NCBI GenBank assembly: GCA_002077065.1
Contig: NAJO01000033.1
Span: forward strand, 372,001-436,000
Length of the DNA: 64,000 bases
Source of the DNA: Cryoendolithus antarcticus
Lineage: Eukaryota; Ascomycota; Dothideomycetes; Cladosporiales; Cladosporiaceae
Direction: 5' to 3'
The notes beneath the pieces are model-generated. The model had not been told where the DNA came from and made no database searches. It saw nothing but the letters and a program-made list of their open reading frames with translations. The translations under genes and the position numbers were made by a program. Positions 42,543 through 52,227 of this stretch are shown here, piece after piece (the first letter of the stretch is position 1; the number at the start of each line of letters is the position of its first letter).

Positions 42543-45105
42543 ATGATGGCGGAGAAGCAACACCCCTTGGGGAACGAGAAAGAGCTCACTCCTGAGGTCC
42601 ATGACCCATACACGCATAGTATGGCGACGGTCGTGCCAACGATGGGTGGCGAATTCACCCAGAATGAGAAGGTTCCCTTTGAGACCGAAGAAGCCATGCA
42701 CGATCTCAAGGACGATGGCGAGTCTGAGGTGGAAGACTTGACCGACAGCTTCGTGCCTTTCCCGCCCCTCAAGGGCATAGCGTAAGCTTACCCGATGATA
42801 CGATGTTCCTAATGTATCCACTGACCACTCCGATCGTAGGGAAGAGCGCATGCCACTGACATTCCGCGCCGTGATCATTGGTATCTGCCTCGGAAGTCTG
42901 GTCAACGCCTCCAACGTCTACCTGGGCCTGAAGACGGGCTTTACTTTCGGTGCAAGCATGTTCGGAGCTATTTTTGGCTTCGGTATAGCTAAAGCTTTGT
43001 CGAAGACCAAGATCCCTCTCCTCGGAGGCGAATTCGGGCCTCAAGAGAACAGCATCATACAAGCGTCCGCTACCGGTGCTGGTGGTCTCTCTGGTCTTTT
43101 CGTGGCGGCTCTGCCTGCCATGTACCAGCTGGAGCTTCTCTCACCGCAGCCAAAGGACGACTTCTCGAGAGTCATCACCTTGACATTGGTGTGTTCGTTC
43201 TTCGGCTTGTTCTTCGCGGTACCACTTCGCAAATTCTTCATCATCCAGGTGTCTCGCGAGCTCCGCCTCATCTTCCCGTCTGCTACAGCCACTGCGATGA
43301 CCATCCGAAGCATGCATGCGGTCGGCACTGGCGCGAGTGAAGCGGTGAAGAAGCTCAAGGCTTTGGGCATTGCGTTCGCGGCCTCTATGGTCCAGCGCAT
43401 TGTTTCATACTACTGCATCGGCATCCTTTACGACTGGCATGTGTTCACAGCGAGTTCCTCCTGGCCTGACCTACGTTGTTCCTTTGCTAACAATGGGTAG
43501 TGGTTCTTCATCTGGGGCAAGTACAACAACGCCGCTATACATGGTGAGAACTGGGGGTGGATTATCGAGTGGACTCCTGCATTTATAGGCTCGGGCATGT
43601 TGATTGTACGATCAAAGAGTCCCCGAGAGCATCACTGTATCGAGGTCCACTAACTCTTTACAGGGACTCAACGTTGCGTGGTCTATGATGGCTGGCACGA
43701 TTATCGCCTGGGGTATCGGTGGTCCATTGCTTGTCCACTACGGCGAGTGCATAGGTATCCGAAGCTACGAGGATGACCCACAGTGGGCTCTGTACACCAA
43801 CTTCCAGAGTCTGGGCCAGATTGGTAAACGAACACCCTCGCCTCGTTACTGGTTCCTCTGGCCTGGTGTCATGATCATGGTGTGCGCTTCCATGGCCGAG
43901 CTCTTCATCCAGTACAAGACGATCTTCTTCGGCTTCAAGACGGCATACACCAACATCATGGGTGGCATCAACGGCCAGTTAAAGAAGCGCGGCAAGAATG
44001 TCGCCTTCTTCGAGAAGCAGTCCACACATCAAAGTCGAGAGGATCACGTCGAAGACTTCGCCACACCAGAGCAGCAAGTCAATGGCTGGCTATGGTCAAT
44101 CGGTCTGATCGTCACGCTCATCGTCACTTGTGTCATCGCAGCTGTCCAGTTCCAGATGAACGTTGGCGTATCGATCCTCGCCAGTGTACTTGGATTCCTG
44201 TTCGCCTTCCTCTGCATCCAGTGCTCAGGCGCAACAGACACGACCCCTCTCACGGCTGCTGCGAAGGCCTCTCAGCTGGTCATGGGTGGTGTTACTAGTG
44301 GCCATGGATACACTGTCAAGCACGCGCAGACTCTCAACCTGATCGCTGGTGGTATCGCGTCCGGTGCAGCGGACATGTCCACGTCCCTGGTCAGCGACTT
44401 CCGAGTGGGCTTCCTGCTTCGCACACCACCAAATTTGCAGTTCATCGCTCAAGCTGTCGGAACCTTCATCGCCGTCTTCTTGGCACCGGGCATCTTCATT
44501 GTGTTCATGGCTGCATACCCATGCTTGATCCACCCGGACGACTACGAGACGTGTCCGTTCAGCGCTCCTTCAGTCACCGCATGGCGTGCAGTCGCTGAAG
44601 CTGTCACTCTCCCAGAGCTCCCTATCCCACGCAGCTCCGTCATCTTCGCTTGCGTCATGGGTGGTGCTTCTATCGTGCAAGTCATTGTTCGCCACTTTTA
44701 CCTCGTGGGCCCCCGTGAGAAGTGGAGGCGTTTCTTGCCGAATTGGATGGCAATGGCTATCTCTTTCGTCATTCCGCAGACCTACTACGTAAGTCCAGAA
44801 TCTCTGTCGCCGTCCCCTGTCAACATATACTGATCATGTTCACAGGCTATCGCCGCTGTCATGGGCGCGACTATCAGGTAAGTCGTATAATTCCCGCAGT
44901 CCCATCCAACTATGCTAACCTTCATCAAAGCCACTATTGGGCGAAGCGCGCACCAGAGAACTTCCGCGTCTACATGTACGCCGTCGCTGCTGGCATGATT
45001 GCAGGCGAGGGTCTGGGTGGCTTCGTCGGAGCTTGTCTCGAACTTGGAGGTGTGAGCGGAAGCACATACGGAAGTGGTATTGCGTGCCCACTAGGCTCGT
45101 GCTAG
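42543..45105 (+). CDS. Oligopeptide transporter (OPT) family protein
   Basis: Six exons (42543-42781, 42840-43440, 43501-43605, 43664-44788, 44846-44877, 44931-45105) give 758 residues. After an 80-residue acidic cytoplasmic N-terminus the protein is almost all membrane helices. OPT features include LGSLVNASNVYLGLKTGFTFGAS, the GGEFGPQENSIIQASATGAGG block, FPSATATAMTIRSMHA, and the region around TVKHAQTLNLIAGGIASGAADMS. This subfamily, which includes uncharacterised yeast YGL114W, is closer to the metal-chelate (YSL-like) branch than to peptide transporters such as Opt1. Proton-coupled uptake of peptide or metal conjugates is expected by family; substrate is unknown. Exon 5 is only 32 nt. The last exon has the conserved HYWAKRAPENF. 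Confidence 0.92.
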
Positions 45106-45478
45106 GTGTGATGAAATCAAAACGCGGTAGCAGTTTCGAGGAAAGGATCATGATAAGACATTCGCGAATGTACGAGCTCCCACATATCGTCATTCTATCA
45201 TGTTCGATCGAAATATAGTATAAGCTGCGTCCACTTTGTGACACCTACGATTGTGAGCAATACAGCTAGTCGACGCTACATGCACGGGCAGAACGATGCA
45301 AGAGTGATCGGTCATCTTCGCCATTTCGCGACGCTTTCCTGAGTGACTACTGGATATGAAATCTGTCGCTGGAAACGCTCTGCAGAATTGGATACTGATT
45401 CCTACGTGCTCGGAACCACTGCAACACATCGTGCAACCGAGTGTTGCGCTGACGCACCAACGGTACACCATGTGACTA
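45106..45478. other. OPT 3' region up to the inverted-repeat element
   Basis: No gene. It ends with the TA dinucleotide (45477-45478) that flanks the element. Confidence 0.45.
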
Positions 45479-45508
45479 CCGTGTTAGACAAAAGGGTTGT
45501 CTGCCCCA
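45479..45508 (+). repeat. Left terminal inverted repeat
   Basis: 30 bp, 29 of which match the inverted right end; the mismatch is position 5 (G here, A in the other end). Confidence 0.88.
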
Positions 45509-45858
45509 GATTCTCGGATGTTGCCATTCGAAGCAGGCCGACAGCAAGGCTCCCGTATAATCATGCTGTCTTACATACTAGAGCGATCGTATATAGCATT
45601 ATATAGTCTATAGCAATGATCATGCTGATTTTCGGGAACTTGATTAGTCGGATGGTCGTCCACCTACATTGATGAGTAAAGTCACGTGACTGCCGAGGGG
45701 CTGACAACTTCTATATGCTCACATTAGGCGATAGAATTGTAGAATAGGTCATTCTCATCAATTTTTGTGTTATTGTGTCTATCTTATATGCTCTTTATAT
45801 ACGACTTGCAAGGGATAGTAGAGCGAAGAGTGGCAGTTCTGCGAATCAGATCAAAGTG

Positions 45859-45888
45859 TGGGGCAGACAACCCTTTTGTCTAATACGG
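45859..45888 (-). repeat. Right terminal inverted repeat
   Basis: 30 bp inverted copy of 45479-45508, directly followed by the flanking TA. Confidence 0.88.
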
Positions 45889-46379
45889 TAAGCGAAACGC
45901 AGTGTCATCGACATGGGCGTACCATGCCGACCGCGGTCAAGAACGGAAAAGGCGGTAGATCAATCACACAAAGCTATGGTCCAGAGCTTTGGATCTACAC
46001 AACAAGTGTATCGGTCTTGGCCGCGTCTTCACATCATGTGTCTCCCACAGCCAGTCGGCGCCATAGCAAAGCCTACATTGCAGAGCTATTGATGCTCGCG
46101 GTACACCACCGCCGCTGTGACAGACCGGACTTGCTAATCTCGTCGCACTTGACGACGAGCACGTGTCTGTGGACTTCGATTCTTCGTTTCAGATCCCTCA
46201 AATCCGATGTCGAGAGGACATTGATGCGATTGGGTGCGGTGGCATGCTACGCGCTTGGTAGGCGCCGGCCAGCCTGCGGCACAGCACGATGGTACTGTGT
46301 AGTGTTTCAGCTCTACCCTCCCACTTAGTGAGTACGATGAGTTTCTCTGTTCTCTCCACTGTCTAAGTTTGAACTCAAA
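45889..46379. other. Upstream region of the Cys-rich surface protein
   Basis: A 156-codon frame (45858-46328) starts inside the inverted-repeat element and has no recognisable product, so I treat it as chance. The promoter of the gene at 46380 should be here, so the element sits about 490 bases upstream of that start codon. Confidence 0.45.
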
Positions 46380-47459
46380 ATGGCGTCTTCCTCTCCAGTC
46401 TGCTATGACGGCTCGGGTGTGGAAGACCCAAATCTCCTAGTTTGCAACTACAACGCTCAGCACAGCAATTGCTGCCAATGGACCGACACATGCATGTCAA
46501 ATGGGCTCTGTCGCCCCACCGATCTTAGCGTCTCGAACTTCTACTACAATGGCTGTACTGACCCAACGTTCGCTGCTCCCGAGTGCGCTGTGATCTTGGG
46601 CTGTGAGAAAACTCAGGGGGTGCTGGGAGGTAACAGGATCCAGGACTGCGGCACTAATAGTTACTGTTGCCATGGAATCAACAATTGTGACTGCGGCAAC
46701 TCGACACAGGTGTTCACGCTGCCGCCTGGAGTAATTGTGGCAAGTCTGCCTGATAGGCAGGGATATAGTGCCTGGATCAGCACAGCGACGAAGGGTCTAG
46801 CGGCGTCGAGCACCACTACTACAGCCTCCAATGTGGCTACTAGCACCACATCGAGCATTTCCAGCACACCTTCTGCCACGAGCTCCACCGTGAGCACTAC
46901 GTCGCAGATGCCAACGCTGCAGGCTGCGGCAACAACCACATCCACGTCTACGACTGCTACACAGACATCCAAATCATCAACAGCCATGATGAATTCGACT
47001 ACTGCCGCCTCCTCATCATCAACGACCACGCCACCCCTGACTACACCACCAATCACCACGCCATCAGAACCTTATAACCCCCCTTCTCGAAATGCAGCGC
47101 CAACGCTTGGCCTAGGAGCGGGTATAGGTATAGGCGTTGCGAGCGCCGCATTGCTCATCCTAATCGCCTGTGCCTTCTTCTGGCGGCGATCTCGGCGGTC
47201 AAGAAGATCGGACGACCAAGTAGGGTTCTCCGAACTCTCAGATCGGAAGGAGTGGAAGTCTAGTAGTGTCGCAAGTGGACCATGGGAATTGGGTGGGAGG
47301 ACGAGTCAGAAGGTGTATGAAATGCCTTGGGATGGCAGAGAACCACGAGAACTGGATGGAAGAACGAGTCGGAGGGTGTATGAGCTGCCATGGGTTGGAA
47401 GGAGTCCGAGAGAGTTGGATGGTGGAGACGTGCAAGCTTGGGGAACAAGAGCGCGATAG
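46380..47459 (+). CDS. Cys-rich single-pass surface protein with Ser/Thr stalk
   Basis: One exon, 359 residues. Residues 5-115 carry about fourteen cysteines, with CYDGSG, NCCQW, CMSNGLC, GCTD, YCCHG and CDCGN, the pattern of a common fungal extracellular module. Residues 135-235 are a Thr/Ser-rich stalk likely to be O-glycosylated. A hydrophobic segment (about 245-265, LGLGAGIGIGVASAALLILIACAFF) is followed by a stop-transfer RRSRRSRR and a cytoplasmic tail ending in a 21-residue tandem repeat. The layout resembles cell-wall stress sensors. No classical signal peptide is visible, as in many members of this fungal group. Function unknown. Confidence 0.75.
   Translation: MASSSPVCYDGSGVEDPNLLVCNYNAQHSNCCQWTDTCMSNGLCRPTDLSVSNFYYNGCTDPTFAAPECAVILGCEKTQGVLGGNRIQDCGTNSYCCHGINNCDCGNSTQVFTLPPGVIVASLPDRQGYSAWISTATKGLAASSTTTTASNVATSTTSSISSTPSATSSTVSTTSQMPTLQAAATTTSTSTTATQTSKSSTAMMNSTTAASSSSTTTPPLTTPPITTPSEPYNPPSRNAAPTLGLGAGIGIGVASAALLILIACAFFWRRSRRSRRSDDQVGFSELSDRKEWKSSSVASGPWELGGRTSQKVYEMPWDGREPRELDGRTSRRVYELPWVGRSPRELDGGDVQAWGTRAR
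47286..47411 (+). repeat. 63-bp tandem coding repeat (two full units plus a partial third)
   Basis: Units 47286-47348 and 47349-47411 encode EL(G/D)GRTSxxVYExPWxGRxPR; a third begins at 47412 (ELDGG). They lie in the cytoplasmic tail and contain a conserved Tyr. Confidence 0.85.
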
Positions 47460-47947
47460 CAGATCGTGCGAGGGATTTGATGGCTCATGGGGACAAAAGG
47501 ACTCAGACAAGATGGCGGTATGAAGGGTATGTACAACATTGTATGATCTGATGCTATGCTACTAAAGCGCAGTGGAAGTACTTCATTGCAGCCGCTATGC
47601 ACTTGCTGCACGGAACCCTCTGCTGGACGTTGCCTGGCACTTTCGCGAGCGCTTTCAAACGCCTTCTGAAGCATTACTGTGCCGATGATTTTGCATCCTT
47701 GCGCCGCGAGCACAGCAGGTGCGCTTGCAGTCTGCAACCCCTACAGACTCCAGCAAAGTGAATCGTACTGTGCAACTTGAGCCGTACACCCGTAAATCCC
47801 ATCTAGAGTATACGCCTATCATGGAGCTTGTAATGGAGCGTTTGGCTCCTCTGTCGATGCGGCGTCGGTGCGAGTCGCGCCTGGAGCTGGCGCCTTCATT
47901 TCCGTCGCAGCGCCTTTGATGTGGGCACTGCATAGGGTGGTCGCTTT
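47460..47947. other. Convergent intergenic region
   Basis: Should hold the 3' ends of the surface protein and of the metallo-beta-lactamase-fold gene. No feature seen. Confidence 0.45.
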
Positions 47948-48907
47948 CTAAGTGCTCTGAACCGGAGTACTGGCGACTGATGCGATGCTGAATGAGCGTG
48001 GGTCGCGCTTGCGACGCGAGAAGAGTGAGCGAAGTAGCTCAATAGGACTCTCGGGACGCTGAGTAATGCTACTTTCGCCCGTGCCTGCTCGGCCTCTCCT
48101 CTTGAGCAGGTTTGGCTTCTGCTTCGGTGGCTCCTTCTCCCGACACAGTGTCAGGAAGTCGCTCTGATCCAGGCCAAACATGTACTTCGTTTTGATGCTC
48201 GACACAGTCGTACAAAGCTGACCCAATTCGTCGGCTCCAATGCGCGCGGCATCGTCTCTGTCAACGGCACCGTTGGAGACGTGGACCTCATAATGGTTCG
48301 ACAAGCCCACTAGCTTCTGAATGGATTGCCACAGCTGACTTGTGTCGACGCCTTTGTCCAGCAGAGCAGGCTTGAAGATCGCATCTCCGATGAAGACATG
48401 AGTGCCGATCACGTAGCCGCAATGCTCGGCAGTGTGAGCTTGCAGACTCAGAACCGCCACCTTCAGTCCCCCAACGGTGAACGTTGCGCCATCTTCGAAT
48501 GCATCGTCGTGCTTATTCCACCCCAGAGTGCCGAGTGGTTGCTTGCGGCCGAAGTAGCGTTCGACGCCTTTGAGGCTCTTGCCAACGCACACGCGTGGCG
48601 CTATGTCGGTACGGTCAAGCAGCTGTTGACGCAAGTAAAATGCCGCTGTCTTGTAACAATGAGCACCTTGAGTCTCTAGAATGCGCTCGATGCTGTAGTT
48701 CTTCGATTGTATGAGGTCCAAAACCTGGTCAGCGGAAGTTGTGGAGATGCCTTGCGCAAGCTCCTGCGGGTCAAGCGCAGAATCGATCACGACGGCTTTG
48801 CCAGTGCTCACGTCGGCGACGACATACTGCCAGGTGCCAGTGGACTGCGAGTAGAGCTCGTGAACGACTGGTTGGACTTCAGCTCGGGTTACGCTGCTGA
48901 TCTCCAT
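47948..48907 (-). CDS. Metallo-beta-lactamase-fold protein, probable pseudoenzyme
   Basis: One exon, 319 residues from the ATG at 48907. The first 220 residues follow the persulfide dioxygenase/ETHE1-like fold: YVVADVSTGKAVVIDSALDP, then SIERILETQ at the metal site, FEDGATFTVGGLKVAVLSLQAHTAEHCGYVIG, and HVFIGDAIF. The key HxHxDH motif is replaced: where H80, H82, D84 and H85 are expected there are Gln, Ala, Cys and Tyr. The later ligands H158 and D175 remain; the last His is unclear. With the first ligand set gone, hydrolase or dioxygenase activity is unlikely. The C-terminal 60 residues are basic and Ser rich. The frame stays open upstream to 49072; the family suggests the inner start. Confidence 0.78.
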   Translation of the reverse strand: MEISSVTRAEVQPVVHELYSQSTGTWQYVVADVSTGKAVVIDSALDPQELAQGISTTSADQVLDLIQSKNYSIERILETQGAHCYKTAAFYLRQQLLDRTDIAPRVCVGKSLKGVERYFGRKQPLGTLGWNKHDDAFEDGATFTVGGLKVAVLSLQAHTAEHCGYVIGTHVFIGDAIFKPALLDKGVDTSQLWQSIQKLVGLSNHYEVHVSNGAVDRDDAARIGADELGQLCTTVSSIKTKYMFGLDQSDFLTLCREKEPPKQKPNLLKRRGRAGTGESSITQRPESPIELLRSLFSRRKRDPRSFSIASVASTPVQST

Positions 48908-50048
48908 TGCGTGGAGCGGCTGATCTGGACGCGGTGCGCAATGTTTTCGAGTGATGTGGAAGTGGAGTGAGTGAAGTCGCGTGGAGATCCATACTTTGTG
49001 CGTGTCGTACCAATGCATGTTCGGACATATTGGTTTCACAGCATTTGCTTGTGACACGGGATCTGCGAGCAAGCGATGTCAGCAAACGAAGACATGTTGG
49101 TGAGACAAGATGCTATTATAGACATCTTGACATTACAGATACGATCTGATCATGGACCGTGATCGCGAGGATCTTCCATCATCACAAAGTGAAGTGTGAG
49201 AATGGCTGATGTGCCATTGAATCAAATCACGTTTGCTGGCTTGAGTATATCATGCACATCATAGAGCCTTCGAGGATCTACACCGTCAAAGGATGCCGGA
49301 GACAGTGGCCGCGTACAGCTCAGTCACACCTGCGTTGCTGTTGAAGCATAATGGCGTGCTGGTCATGTCGTGCGCGTTGATGAGGAGGAAGAGTGAGTGA
49401 GTGCAACGAAGTGTGGTTCAGGCTTGGCGTTGTCTCCTAACATCGGCACTCGATCGAATCATCAGGCAACACCATCTAGTATAACAACATACATATAGCT
49501 CTCCAACTCTCCGCAAGCTTCAGTGCTCGCAGTACCTATCAGCAATCAGGGTCCTGGAGCATCGACGTTGATTTGATGTCCTCGTTGCCTGCCAGGGGGC
49601 TTTCGACTCCAATAAGTGCACGGAACAGGCTTTGCAGTCAAGATATCTCCAGAAAGTAGCCGAGGACGTTGACTCAGCGATCTACCTACCGTACTGTAGC
49701 GCGACATTTAATACTGGCCGTGAAACAGATAGAGACGTATCTGCACCGTGCTTGTCGCTGGAACCACTGACACGAATCTCGTGCTCGAGATACTGTGCAT
49801 TCGACAAAGTCTGACAATCGGCCACACTCGGATGAAAGTAACCTATGTATGCACTGGTCACTGCAAGATTATGGTGCGTCCTTGTGGTTTGTCTCGCAGG
49901 AGATCTTGATCCACGATCTCGTATCTGTCGCTCGCACGTTGTCAATTCTCTAAACATCTCTCCCGATCTCCCTTCAACCCTCTTATCTCGCCAGACTGGT
50001 CCTTAGTTTCCTTTTCTGCAGCCATCATTTTGCCTGCTCCAATATCTC
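48908..50048. other. 1.1-kb divergent intergenic region
   Basis: Promoters of the flanking divergent genes should be here. I found no gene, repeat or RNA. Confidence 0.45.
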
Positions 50049-50687
50049 ATGGACCCTCCCACCGCACCAGGTCCTTCTCCTTATGACCCTACCCTCACAC
50101 CCGCAAAATTGGCTCTGCTCCGCGCCATCTCAGTGGCAGCACACGAGCGTCAGGCGTTCCAGGAAGATGACTACAATTCCAAAGGTGACTTGGATGTCTC
50201 TCTGGAGAAATTTGAGGCGCTTCTCCAATTTCTAGTCGGACAGAATCCGACCACGTCCTTCAAACGCCGGGCTGGCCATGCTAATGCTTTGGACCAGACT
50301 AGGCGCTGGCCGCCTGGAAGGTTGGAGAAATTGGACTGGCTTTACATTGGTCGTAGGAAGTGGGATCTGGTATTGCTCGAACCAGCCAAGGCCGTGCAGC
50401 CTGGAGAGGACGTTGGAGAGCGAGATGCGGAAGGTGGAATAGAGATGAGACACTGGAGGACTCGGGTGACAATTGAAGGAGGAAATATACCGGACTACAG
50501 TACGTGGTCTATTGATTCAATTCGAGCTAACGAGACACCCATAGTAGAAGACTTGCCTGATGATCTGGCCGGTAGAAGTACAGTAGCTGCGAGACCATGT
50601 AGTCTGCTCAGCAAAGTTATTGGGGCTCCGCGAACCATGAACTCGGAATGGCTGGCGCCCAGATCGCCAAATCTTGATGTACAGTAG
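50049..50687 (+). CDS. Orphan hypothetical protein
   Basis: Open frame of 212 residues, starting MDPPTAPGPSPYDP. I recognise no domain. It is hydrophilic, without signal peptide or membrane segment; a middle part (KLDWLYIGRRKWDLVLLEP) looks like folded beta structure. A 45-nt, stop-free segment (50500-50544) has a GTACGT donor, a perfect CTAAC branch site and a TAG acceptor, and may be an intron; removing it gives 197 residues with DYIEDLPDD across the join. Both versions end at the same stop. Upstream sequence is pyrimidine rich, as in many fungal leaders, which favours a real gene. Probably lineage-restricted. Confidence 0.5.
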   Translation: MDPPTAPGPSPYDPTLTPAKLALLRAISVAAHERQAFQEDDYNSKGDLDVSLEKFEALLQFLVGQNPTTSFKRRAGHANALDQTRRWPPGRLEKLDWLYIGRRKWDLVLLEPAKAVQPGEDVGERDAEGGIEMRHWRTRVTIEGGNIPDYSTWSIDSIRANETPIVEDLPDDLAGRSTVAARPCSLLSKVIGAPRTMNSEWLAPRSPNLDVQ

Positions 50688-52227
50688 CGCTCTGGGAAAG
50701 GCGCTCGAGGGCATTACTTGTCGGCATGCCGATGTGTGCAGAACGCAAGAGACCAACGGGGAAACACACAATGTCTCCATGGTATGCTCATCACATCGTA
50801 TTCGTTCGAAGCTACTGCCTCTTCTACAGGAAGTCGAGTTGTAGATCGTGGCAGTACCACTATGCTGTTAAGTTCGTCAGAGTCACGATCGAGGGCGTTG
50901 AGGTTGAGCGACATATGTCACTCGCCGGTCGTGCATGGCAAATTCGCTGTAAGAAAATGTGTAGAAGTACAGGAGCAATCCACGAGGTCGGATGAGCGGA
51001 CACGTCCTGCCTCTGTTCTTGCACAATTATCACCCTATCCGCGAGTGTCGACATTCGCCTGTTCCGCCGAACATGGCCGCCGAGAGTGTACGGTAGCATG
51101 GCGTTGGGTACTGCACTTTAGCTGCGTGTTCGGAGTTTTGCCGGCACTAGACCGCTTTGCCCTGCCAAGTTCGACCAATGCAGTTCTCGTAGTTGCTGGA
51201 CAAGGGGAGCGCAGGGCTGATCTAGTGGTGGTCCACATCGCGCCTCCACGCGGACACATCGCCTTGGCCTTGCTAATAAGATCTGCGCCAAGCGCAGAAC
51301 CACGGCCGTACCAGATCACTGTAGCACCAGCATCTGGCATTGGCGCAAGTCGGGCATCGAGCGGGTATTTGCATCCTACGAGTGCATATGCAGGATTCTG
51401 ACAACCACCCCGAAATTCCATCTGTAGCTCAAGACCCAATAGCAGCGACATCGGAGGCTCTATCTCCGATACGCCGTAAGATAGATTAGCGACTTTTCGA
51501 CAGTGGAATGGGCGGGCAGTGCGGTAAACGCCACATTGCAGAGGTGACGCGGCCCTTCATGCGGTGCAGCGAATTGATAGTCGAGTACGAACGGGATGCA
51601 GTTGGGTACTGCGGGTAGAAGCCACCCATGCATCTCGTCGGCCGAGCAGGCTATCGAATCGTTGAGTAACAGCCCCTTCCTGGGAGACCTCACCTCTTGG
51701 CTGCATTCGAAAGATACCGATTGAACGCTCCATCCACCAGCACTCAAGCAATTATCTGTCCTCAGCCCGTCTCTTAGGTAAGGCGCAACGACATCATCGA
51801 AGAAGGGCCTGAGCTCAAGTGGGGTCGGACGCAACGTCACGTCAAGTTCATTATCTCGACTGCAACTCCGGTCCATCTGAGTTCTCTATTCGGGCCCGCA
51901 TTTAGCCCTGCGGCGGTCGGCCAAGAGAAACAACCGGACTGATCTGCAGAGACACGCCCATTCTGCTGGACAGCCCTCTGCCACCACTGCAGCCAAGGCC
52001 TTCAACCTCGCAGGGCGGACTTTGCCTGACTAAAACCGATCTACCGCCAAGCACCATCTCACGTGGGAGATCTGCGGGTCCTTCTCTCATCTTGACGTAG
52101 AATCCTTATAGTCTTTCTGATCCGCATCTTGCCTTAGGCTTGTCTTCTTGGTGAATTTCACTGCCTCCCCTTGACCCAGACCTCAGTCCTATCAGTCTCG
52201 GCGCATCTGCTTTGCGCTTTGGAAGCT
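50688..52227. other. 1.5-kb region before the Zn2Cys6 gene
   Basis: Several overlapping frames on both strands but no recognised product. The best is the minus-strand frame at 51460-51876, listed separately. The last few hundred bases should be the promoter and leader of the transcription factor gene. Confidence 0.4.
51460..51876 (-). CDS. Possible small hypothetical protein
   Basis: A 138-codon ATG-started frame with balanced amino-acid composition (DVTLRPTPLELRPFFDDVV ... AVPNCIPFVLDYQFAAP). No domain is recognised and no splice partner was found. It could be chance; it is listed because nothing else explains the stretch. Confidence 0.2.
   Translation of the reverse strand: MDRSCSRDNELDVTLRPTPLELRPFFDDVVAPYLRDGLRTDNCLSAGGWSVQSVSFECSQEVRSPRKGLLLNDSIACSADEMHGWLLPAVPNCIPFVLDYQFAAPHEGPRHLCNVAFTALPAHSTVEKSLIYLTAYRR

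Larger units (their letters stand above)
45479..45888. mobile_element. 410-bp MITE-like element with 30-bp terminal inverted repeats and TA flanks
   Basis: The two ends (45479-45508 and 45859-45888) are inverted copies matching at 29 of 30 positions. The left end begins CCGTGTTAGAC and the right end, read on the other strand, begins CCGTATTAGAC; both end in TCTGCCCCA. The element is flanked on both sides by TA (45477-45478 and 45889-45890), the target duplication used by the Tc1/mariner/pogo group. The interior is AT-rich and has no credible transposase frame. A non-autonomous miniature element mobilised by an enzyme coded elsewhere is the best reading. The single mismatch between the ends suggests a fairly recent insertion. 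Family name unknown. Confidence 0.85.

Noticed and set aside
45858..46328. 156-codon plus-strand frame
   Set aside because: It begins inside the inverted-repeat element, has no recognisable domain and an unremarkable composition; judged chance.
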